From contig DARQ01000082.1 of the NCBI GenBank assembly GCA_002503395.1, positions 876 to 6,939 on the forward strand: 6,064 nt of DNA. Reading direction: 5' to 3'. Below, piece after piece: positions 1 through 5,511 of this stretch. Both the position numbers and the translations under genes were made by a program. The stretch is from Euryarchaeota archaeon UBA60 (GTDB lineage Archaea > Thermoplasmatota > Poseidoniia > Poseidoniales > Poseidoniaceae). How positions within the stretch are numbered: the stretch's first letter is position 1; each line of letters begins with the position of its first letter. The notes under the pieces were generated by a model. It saw only the letters and a program-made list of their open reading frames with translations, searched no databases and was not told where the DNA came from.

Positions 1-348
1 GCCAGCGCCGATGCCGCCGCCACATTACTGCTGTTATGGCGACTGATGAGTGACCATCCGCAACCATTTCGACAATCTCTGGAAGAGGTTGAGCGTTGGC
101 TACAGGGAACCTCGGCCAAGCGCAGTGCGAGCGAGTTGGGGCGCGATTATGACGATTTGGTGCCGCTCGATGCCCGAGGCTGGTTACGCCTCGACGGTCA
201 AGATATCATTCTCGCCTTCGGTCGTCATCGCGGTAGCTCGATAGAAGAGGTGCACAACCACGACAAATCATATTTCGATTGGCTGGTATCCCCGGCGGGT
301 GGGCTTGAAGACGAAGTTATCACCACCCTGCGAGAACGGTTCAACTAA
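1..348 (+). CDS. DEDDh 3'-5' exonuclease, DnaQ/ExoX-like (C-terminal part; 5' end outside window)
   Basis: The reading frame is open to the first base, so this is the C-terminal 115 residues of a longer protein. The ATG at 46 is only an internal Met. The first residues (A-S-A-D-A-A-A-T-L-L-L-L) match the last exonuclease motif of DEDDh nucleases, where a His five residues before the Asp (here D4) lies just off the window and the Asp binds a catalytic metal. After a roughly 50-residue variable linker comes F-G-R-H-R-G at 217-234, followed by an aromatic Y-F-D-W-L segment. This is the small 'FGKYKG...YL.W' domain found at the C terminus of ExoX-like exonucleases and DUF3820 proteins. The expected role is 3'-end trimming or proofreading-type DNA degradation in the cytoplasm. 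It converges on the Fe-S nuclease gene with a 19-bp gap and no visible terminator. The family call is fairly firm; the exact subfamily cannot be set without the N-terminal catalytic half. Confidence 0.72.
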   Translation, partial: ASADAAATLLLLWRLMSDHPQPFRQSLEEVERWLQGTSAKRSASELGRDYDDLVPLDARGWLRLDGQDIILAFGRHRGSSIEEVHNHDKSYFDWLVSPAGGLEDEVITTLRERFN

Positions 349-367
349 CGAAGGCCACTACGAATTG

Positions 368-1537
368 TTACGACGTTAGGTCTTCGTCTCCATGGTCTGC
401 GATGGGCGACCATGGTAGTACGTCGCACCATCCACCGATTCGCCAAACCCGCCCCGAAGTCATCACCCCACCGATGAATACCGCCCCCTGATAACCATCG
501 GTGAGTAATTTCTCTAGGGCAATTTTGGCATTGCCCTCAAAGATGGCAGCCAATGCCACCCCGGTCGGCTGCGGCCTGCCGGCCTCATCGGCGGGCTCGC
601 ACAATTCGATGACCGCCGCACCGCTCGGTTCGAAATTCTCGACCAGGACAACCGCATCAGCGAAATTCCCGGCGTGTAACTTTCCGCTGTCCTTGCGCCA
701 CGTCCACCAGTGTGGGCACCAGGCCTTCCAATCACAGAATCCACCACAGGTATCCTCTCCCGGGGTGGGCTTCATCGGTATCTCAGTCACATCCATCTCC
801 TGCCACGCGGCATAGGCCTGCTCGAGCACCGAGTCTCCTTCGGCAACATACACCTTCGGACCATCGGTATACCAACCCTCGGCACTCACCGGTGGGTGGT
901 CGGTATTGTTAGACAGTAAGATATCGCGATAGAGCAGGAGTTGGCGGCGGACGGTTTCACTCAATTTGCCATCCGGGGTGCGTCCGGTCTTCAAATCAGC
1001 CACCTTCCATCCGCTCACCTTGCCGTCGCCATCAACATCGGCCAACAAAAGGTCAAGTCGCCCCATCAGACGGCCATCTGTGGTTCGCAATTCGCCTTCA
1101 CAAGCGATGACCAGTGATTGGATTCGTCGCCACAGAGCTACCGAGACGACACTAGGGTGGAGGGCGGGAGCACCGGCGTGACGCAGTAATAATTCAACTC
1201 CACCAAGTTGCTGTTTTCTAGCATTACCGAATTTATCTTCCTTCCAATCAGGATGGCGCGGAGTGGCGTGAAAGGAGACTTTCTCTTCTTCCCAGCGGGC
1301 GCGCAGGACGCGTTCCATCTCTGAGGGCAGCCAACCCGCTTCCGAGGCTTCTTTACCTGTCAAGTCTACCGCGACCAAATCTTCGATCGAAGCGTGCACT
1401 GCGGTACCAAGTGCGGCGGCCATTCCAGTCTTGCGGGGGAGTTTTTGCCGGCTCAGCCAATACTGGCGCGGGCAAGCCTCCCAACGGTTCCAGGCTGAGG
1501 GTGAAAGGGAGAACTGTCGTTTTTCTTGTTCGCTCAA
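368..1537 (-). CDS. PD-(D/E)XK nuclease, RecB/Cas4/AddB-like, with putative 4Fe-4S cluster
   Basis: This 389-residue protein probably cuts or resects DNA ends in repair or recombination. The N terminus S-P-S-A-W-N-R-W-E-A-C-P-R-Q-Y (12-26) is the usual opening of RecB-type nucleases and supplies the first cluster cysteine, C22. H48 lies in G-T-A-V-H. The nuclease core shows E149, D162 (G-R-L-D) and D181-L-K183, then Q199 and Y203 of the QxxxY motif. C264, C268 and C274 then follow, so the Cys layout is C22...CX3CX5C, as in iron-sulfur Cas4 and AddB proteins, where CX2C spacing is more usual. About 115 further residues form a beta-rich tail ending in V-W-R-I-G-G-W; an extra nucleic-acid-binding domain is possible but unproven. 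The start is a TTG, chosen because an in-frame TGA lies 15 bp upstream and a strong Shine-Dalgarno (GGAGGGG) sits just before it. It is divergent from the PAC2 gene. No cas genes are nearby, so a Cas4 role is unlikely. Confidence 0.82.
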   Translation of the reverse strand: MSEQEKRQFSLSPSAWNRWEACPRQYWLSRQKLPRKTGMAAALGTAVHASIEDLVAVDLTGKEASEAGWLPSEMERVLRARWEEEKVSFHATPRHPDWKEDKFGNARKQQLGGVELLLRHAGAPALHPSVVSVALWRRIQSLVIACEGELRTTDGRLMGRLDLLLADVDGDGKVSGWKVADLKTGRTPDGKLSETVRRQLLLYRDILLSNNTDHPPVSAEGWYTDGPKVYVAEGDSVLEQAYAAWQEMDVTEIPMKPTPGEDTCGGFCDWKAWCPHWWTWRKDSGKLHAGNFADAVVLVENFEPSGAAVIELCEPADEAGRPQPTGVALAAIFEGNAKIALEKLLTDGYQGAVFIGGVMTSGRVWRIGGWCDVLPWSPIADHGDEDLTS

Positions 1538-1553
1538 ACACTCCCCTCCTCAT
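1538..1553 (-). promoter_or_regulatory. Shine-Dalgarno that fixes the TTG start of the Fe-S nuclease
   Basis: Read on the minus strand the bases are ATGAGGAGGGGAGTGT followed directly by TTG. AGGAGG lies 7 nt before the TTG. In the nuclease frame a TGA overlaps this element, so TTG is the only possible start. The nearby ATG at 1553 belongs to another frame. None of the other genes in the window shows an equally strong site. Confidence 0.65.
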
Positions 1554-1635
1554 GTGCGGGGGTGGTCAACCTCAATGAAGAAATCGCCAATCGCTGTCCG
1601 GATAGCGTTATGGCCGAAGTCGATGGTCGAAGTTC

Positions 1636-2454
1636 ATGGATGATGGGGTTGTAATCAAAATCAAGTCGAGTGTCGAGACCGAGGGGGCTCTGGTCGTCGC
1701 CTGTTTTCCCAGTGTTGGAATGGTCTCCAGTATCGTCGCCCACTACCTGATAGACACCCTGAAACTGACCTTTGTGGGGGGGGTCAGTCACCCCAAGTTA
1801 CCACCGCTCTGTCTGGTGCAGGATGGCGCCCCTCTGCCACCGATTCGAATCTATGCCGGTCAGCCCATCTGTAATGTCGAGGGCTGTGATAATCTGATTC
1901 TGATTATGAGTGAATTGCAGATTCCCGACCCACTTGTCAACGAGTTGGTCAATGCCATGTTCGAGTGGTCAAAATCCGCCAAGACCGCTTCAGGAATTCT
2001 GCTCGACGCGTTCTCCAAGAAGGGCTTGACGGGCGGGCCGGAAATCAATAGTGAGCCGATGATTGAATACGAGGATACCGAGGCCATCGATATCCTCGGC
2101 ATCGGCGCAACTCCGCGCTGTCGCAAACTGCTCAAGAAAATGGGTATCCTCTTGGTCGAACAAGGGGTATTGCGCAATATGACCGGGGTGTTTCTGGGTG
2201 AAGGCCGACGCCGCGGTCTGGACATCATGGCAATTCTGGCCGAGGCCGACCCGCGCTTTCCCGACGCCCGGGCGGCGGCGGAACTGATTTCCCATCTCAA
2301 TGAATTATTGCCAGCGGTAGAACTCGATGATGCTCCGCTCATCGAAGAGGCGGAGCGATTGGAAGAGCAGTTGAAGATGATGATGGAGACCCATCTCTCG
2401 GCGGTTGACGGAGGGGAACCCTCGGCCGCGACTTCATCGATGTTATACGGCTGA
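1636..2454 (+). CDS. PAC2-family proteasome assembly chaperone (PbaA/PbaB-like)
   Basis: This 272-residue protein belongs to the PAC2 family, whose archaeal members (PbaA, PbaB) relate to the eukaryotic Pba1/Pba2 chaperones and bind the alpha ring of the 20S proteasome in the cytoplasm. The N-terminal part has the family pattern: a strand, then the glycine-containing F-P-S-V-G-M-V loop (24-30), a helix running to H-Y-L-I-D (36-40), and H-P-K-L-P-P (52-57). A second A-X-X-L-I-S-H-L-N-E-L-L helix follows, and then an acidic, likely helical tail (about 230-255) rich in Glu and Leu. The last three residues are L-Y-G, which fits the C-terminal HbYX rule (hydrophobic, Tyr, any residue) used to dock into alpha-ring pockets. 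The ATG at 1636 has no Shine-Dalgarno; a weak TTAT at 1608-1611 lies about 26 bp upstream, compatible with a leaderless message. The gene diverges from the nuclease and converges on ligA. PbaA versus PbaB cannot be decided by eye. Confidence 0.85.
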   Translation: MDDGVVIKIKSSVETEGALVVACFPSVGMVSSIVAHYLIDTLKLTFVGGVSHPKLPPLCLVQDGAPLPPIRIYAGQPICNVEGCDNLILIMSELQIPDPLVNELVNAMFEWSKSAKTASGILLDAFSKKGLTGGPEINSEPMIEYEDTEAIDILGIGATPRCRKLLKKMGILLVEQGVLRNMTGVFLGEGRRRGLDIMAILAEADPRFPDARAAAELISHLNELLPAVELDDAPLIEEAERLEEQLKMMMETHLSAVDGGEPSAATSSMLYG

Positions 2455-2496
2455 ACTCCAAGGATTGGGACGATGTTACCATTGCGAGTGGCTTAA

Positions 2497-4686
2497 TCAG
2501 AAATCCAGTAGTGATTTCTGCTCTTCTTCGGTGGCTGGGGATGAAGTGGGAGCTGCAACTTCACCGCCGAGTAGATCCTCAAGGTCGGCCTCGGACAGGA
2601 TAGTCACCCCGAGGTCAGTGGCTTTGGTCAATTTGCTGCCGGCATTCTCGCCGGCGACCAGATAGTCAAGTTTGCTCGAAACACTGCCGACAACTTTGCC
2701 GCCACCGCCTTTAATTGCCAATTGAAGCGCTTTACGCGGCTTGGTATGGGTGCCGGTGATGCAGAATGTCTTGCCGGAAATCGCCGTCTCGGCAGCGGTG
2801 GATTCGGCCTGTCGCTCGATAGTGATGGTGATGACGAAGTCATCGACCAAGTCGCGTCGAAGGGCCAGTCCGGAGAGTAATTGTTGGGCGACCACGGCGC
2901 CGACTCCGTCGATGGCGACCAGTCGTGAGATGGCGCTGTTGTGCTTGACAGGTCGGCCATTTTCATCCTCGGCGGGCCCTCCATCATCGGTTCCGGGTTT
3001 GGCGTCTCGGCGCTCGACCAGATTGAGCAGGGTCGCCAATTCCAGTACTTCACCGGCGATAAGTTCAGCCAGTTCGGGGCCTATTCCGGGCAGGCCGAGG
3101 GCGTAGAGGAATTTGGCCAGAGGAAGGATGCGGGTGGAATCGAGTTCACGCATCACATTGTCGGCTGATTTATCTGCCATGCGCTCCAATCCAACCAGGT
3201 CAGCATGGGTGATCCGGTACAGGTCGGCTAGGCTCTTCACCAAGCCAGCGTCGCACAATTGCTCGGCCAGTTTCTCCCCGACTCCATCCATTTCCAGCGC
3301 CCGACACCAATAGGTCAGGGCGCGGGTCAAGCGGGCTGGACAATCGAGATTGGTACAGCGGATGAAAGCACCATCCTCACTCAGGGATTGGCCGCATTCC
3401 TTGCATTCGGTCGGAATATCGGGGCGGGATCGTGGAGGTAATTCGCCGGTGAATGGGGTTCCGTCAGCGTGGGTTCTATTTGCAAGATCGGCCGTAGTTG
3501 CGGCACCGATGACCTTCTCGACCTTGGGAATCACATCACCACGGCGTACCAAGCGGACTTTGTCACCAAGGTGGATATCCAAGCGCGCCAATTCCCCTGG
3601 GTTGTGCAGAGTTGCATTTTCGACCGTCACCCCGGCAACCATCTGCGGGGCGAGGCGAGCGACCGGAGTCACCGCTCCGGTTCGCCCGGTCTGCCAATCG
3701 ATGTCGAGAAGGACTGTTTCAGCTACTTCGGGGGGGAATTTCCAAGCCAAAGCCCAACGCGGGTGATGGGCGGTCATCCCCAACAGGTCACGGTTAGCCA
3801 ACTCATCGAGTTTGAACACCACGCCATCGATTTCGGCACTGAATTCATCCCGCTGGTCGCTCCATTTTTGGGTTTGCGAGATAAGTGCGGTAGCGGCCGC
3901 CTCGGGGGTCTTGGTTGCTATCGCCTGCCAAGGAGCAGGGGTGATTCCAACTTCGCTCAACCATTGCAGAAGTTCACTATCCAAGCCAGTGACCGGGGGA
4001 GATTGTGAATCTGGATGTCGGCTATCGACTGAGGGAAATCTCACATCATAGGCGTAGAACAGCAGGTCGGCGGCATCGGCCTTACCCTGCTCGAGGTGTT
4101 TCTGACGCAGAGCACCGGCGGCAAGGTTGCGGGGATTCGGAGAAGATTCGGCGTATTTGGAGATAAACATCGCCAATGGCATCACCACCTCACCGCGGAT
4201 GTGTGCATCGACTTCAGCGGCGAGTGATTCGGGAATATTGGTGATTCGGCGAGCGTTACGGGTGACGTCCTCGCCACGTTCGCCATTTCCGCGGGTGGCG
4301 GCACGCACCAATCTCCCCTTGCGATATTCCAACGAGAGAGCTGAGCCGTCGAGTTTGGGCTGGGAGACAAAGCGCATGGCACCCATTGTCGTTGTATGCA
4401 CGAAATGTGTCAATTCCTCATCTTCGGTGGCTTTGTCGAGACTGCGCATCGGGAACATGTGTTCGACTTTAACCGACCCGGGGTCGGGGTCGTGGCCGAC
4501 CTTGGAGAGTTGCGGATTATCCGGGTCGAGGGCTTTCAGTTGGTCGAAAATGGCATCGAATTCAGCATCGGAAATCTCCGGGGCGGCGTGGTTGTAATAG
4601 AGGTCGGAATGGTAGGCGAGACTTTGCGCCAGAGCGGCGATTTCGGCCGAGTCCGGCTCGCCCTCGGCATCACCTTCTCCGGCCAT
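2497..4686 (-). CDS. ligA: NAD-dependent DNA ligase LigA
   Basis: This 729-residue enzyme seals 3'-OH/5'-phosphate nicks in duplex DNA using NAD+, yielding AMP and NMN, in replication and repair. All LigA domains are present. Domain Ia is at about 15-65 (Y30-Y31, I-S-D-A-E-F-D). The nucleotidyltransferase domain holds the K111-L-D-G adenylation site, R-G-N-G (132-135), R-G-E166, N-P-R-N-L-A-A-G (184-191), D287-G-V-V-F-K292 and W-K316-F-P. The OB fold carries T-G-R-T-G (333-337) and R-G-D-V-I-P (382-387). A zinc finger uses C428, C431, C444 and C449. Helix-hairpin-helix repeats follow (about 455-610), then a BRCT domain (about 636-706). Oddities are Gln109 where Glu is usual, Asn134 in place of the RGDG Asp, an acidic insert at 559-583, and a tail ending Q-K-S-L-L-D-F that resembles a PIP box. 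At 729 residues it is longer than typical bacterial LigA (about 670). The ATG at 4686 lacks a Shine-Dalgarno; a nearby upstream ATG is out of frame. Confidence 0.97.
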   Translation of the reverse strand: MAGEGDAEGEPDSAEIAALAQSLAYHSDLYYNHAAPEISDAEFDAIFDQLKALDPDNPQLSKVGHDPDPGSVKVEHMFPMRSLDKATEDEELTHFVHTTTMGAMRFVSQPKLDGSALSLEYRKGRLVRAATRGNGERGEDVTRNARRITNIPESLAAEVDAHIRGEVVMPLAMFISKYAESSPNPRNLAAGALRQKHLEQGKADAADLLFYAYDVRFPSVDSRHPDSQSPPVTGLDSELLQWLSEVGITPAPWQAIATKTPEAAATALISQTQKWSDQRDEFSAEIDGVVFKLDELANRDLLGMTAHHPRWALAWKFPPEVAETVLLDIDWQTGRTGAVTPVARLAPQMVAGVTVENATLHNPGELARLDIHLGDKVRLVRRGDVIPKVEKVIGAATTADLANRTHADGTPFTGELPPRSRPDIPTECKECGQSLSEDGAFIRCTNLDCPARLTRALTYWCRALEMDGVGEKLAEQLCDAGLVKSLADLYRITHADLVGLERMADKSADNVMRELDSTRILPLAKFLYALGLPGIGPELAELIAGEVLELATLLNLVERRDAKPGTDDGGPAEDENGRPVKHNSAISRLVAIDGVGAVVAQQLLSGLALRRDLVDDFVITITIERQAESTAAETAISGKTFCITGTHTKPRKALQLAIKGGGGKVVGSVSSKLDYLVAGENAGSKLTKATDLGVTILSEADLEDLLGGEVAAPTSSPATEEEQKSLLDF
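2498..2520 (+). repeat. Perfect 8-bp inverted repeat at the 3' end of ligA; possible terminator for the PAC2 gene
   Basis: CAGAAATC (2498-2505) and GATTTCTG (2513-2520) are exact reverse complements around a 7-nt loop. On the plus strand the hairpin starts 44 nt after the PAC2 stop codon and is followed by a pyrimidine-rich run (CTCTTCTTC), so it could help end that transcript. On the minus strand it lies inside ligA, covering the stop codon and the last seven codons. Its stem is AT-rich and there is no clean T-run, so the terminator role is tentative. Confidence 0.4.
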
Positions 4687-4710
4687 GTATGGCGATGACG
4701 CGGGGGCATG

Positions 4711-4731
4711 AAAACCCCTCGCTTTAGGGGT
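4711..4731 (-). terminator. Hairpin with T-tract downstream of the HMA-DUF4396 gene
   Basis: On the minus strand ACCCCT, a six-base loop (AAAGCG) and AGGGGT are followed at once by TTT, giving a TTTT tract counting the last stem base. The element starts 35 nt after the HMA-DUF4396 stop codon and ends 24 nt before the ligA ATG. This fits a terminator separating the two genes. Because it would also lie in any ligA leader, an attenuator-like role, or overlap with the ligA promoter (the T-tract is about 26 bp before the start), remains possible. Confidence 0.45.
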
Positions 4732-4766
4732 GCCGCAGTAGGTGGTGAATTATGGGTATTAGTGGC

Positions 4767-5474
4767 TTAGTGGCAGGCTTTTCCCAACTTCTTCAGGCGC
4801 CAGTAATTGTAAGGCCACGGAGTGAGGAAACCGACCAACAACATCAGTGGAATAGCATAGTAATTCATGCCTAACTCCCCACCGGTGAACAGTAGATCGG
4901 TGATCTCCATCGCTATCTCCATCATCAACATAGAGATGAATGACATCCCGAAAGCGGTCGAAAGAGCGTCGCGGAAGTCCATCTGGCCACGCATCAATAG
5001 GATGGTCTCGAGCATGACGCTGGTCGCCAATCCGTTTATCAGAGGCAGAATGGCGAAGAAATACCACATGTTGGAATACAATACTAAATCGGCGGTAATT
5101 CCCGAAAAGGAATAGTAGGCCAGAGTGCCGAATTCACCGATTGCACAACCTATCAAACACCACTTGGTATTGTTGGCACTCTGCTTCCAGACACTTCCGT
5201 CCGACCAGTTGAATTCACTGGTGGCGGCGGTACCCATTGCTGCCGAGGCTACCGAGGTAATAGGGATCGAGCCGGCTACTGTATATCCGGCAGTGGTGAT
5301 GGCCACCTCGAGGTCGCTGGTCTGGACTTCACCGGAATGGGAGATGGTCGCGGTGCCGGCGGTGTGGTCGACATCGGCTGATTCGACCCCGGCTACTTTG
5401 TTCAGAGCGGTAGCGACATTATTGCCACAGCCACCGCAGGTCATGCCGCTGATACCGGCAATCGTGGTTTCCAT
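4767..5474 (-). CDS. HMA metal-binding domain fused to DUF4396 membrane protein
   Basis: This is a 235-residue two-part membrane protein. Residues 1-67 form a heavy-metal-associated fold with the M-T-C13-G-G-C16 loop, which in this fold binds Cu(I) or a similar soft metal, and a terminal A-G-Y motif (62-64). A small-residue linker (about 68-90) leads to a DUF4396 domain with about four membrane helices: about 105-122, 130-160, 171-197 and 204-222. It carries the family-like C106-L-I-G-C110-A-I-G stretch, a Met/Glu-rich third helix (M182, M184, M185-E186, M189-E190) and P-W-P-Y-N-Y-W near the C-terminal C-H. A role in moving or sensing a metal such as copper is inferred from the HMA domain; DUF4396 itself has no established function that I know of. 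I chose the ATG at 5474 because the HMA fold begins there. A TTG at 5534 would add 20 residues unlike the fold and overlap the PPC gene. It lies 37 bp after the PPC gene and is probably co-transcribed with it. Confidence 0.8.
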   Translation of the reverse strand: METTIAGISGMTCGGCGNNVATALNKVAGVESADVDHTAGTATISHSGEVQTSDLEVAITTAGYTVAGSIPITSVASAAMGTAATSEFNWSDGSVWKQSANNTKWCLIGCAIGEFGTLAYYSFSGITADLVLYSNMWYFFAILPLINGLATSVMLETILLMRGQMDFRDALSTAFGMSFISMLMMEIAMEITDLLFTGGELGMNYYAIPLMLLVGFLTPWPYNYWRLKKLGKACH

Positions 5475-5511
5475 GCAGCGGCGAATGCTGAGGGCATGAT
5501 AAGACTGTGCA

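Noticed and set aside
368..1537. Reading the Fe-S nuclease as CRISPR Cas4.
   Set aside because: It is much longer than typical Cas4, and no cas gene or spaced direct repeats occur in the window.
1776..1783. A run of eight G bases in the PAC2 gene, considered as a phase-variable tract.
   Set aside because: It encodes an in-frame Gly-Gly within the conserved fold, and nothing else suggests switching; a seven-G run in ligA (3730-3736) is similar. Both could equally be places for sequencing error.
1860..2342. A 160-codon minus-strand open frame opposite the PAC2 gene.
   Set aside because: Its Ser/Arg/Pro-rich composition is typical of an antisense shadow; the PAC2 family pattern on the other strand is clear.
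2500..2520. Reading the LigA tail as a bacterial beta-clamp motif (QLxLF type).
   Set aside because: The spacing fits QxxLxxF better than the pentameric clamp motif, and the PAC2 neighbour favours an archaeal host with PCNA.
3469..4008. A 179-codon plus-strand open frame opposite ligA.
   Set aside because: It lies wholly antisense to well-conserved LigA catalytic and OB-fold sequence, and its translation has no recognisable domain.
4127..4597. A 156-codon plus-strand frame opposite the 5' part of ligA.
   Set aside because: It covers the adenylation region of LigA, and the translation is a low-complexity shadow.
4748..4753. AATTAT (ATAATT on the minus strand) as a TATA box for ligA.
   Set aside because: It is about 62 bp before the start codon and would put the transcript start inside the hairpin; no BRE-like purines are evident, so it is not supported as a feature.
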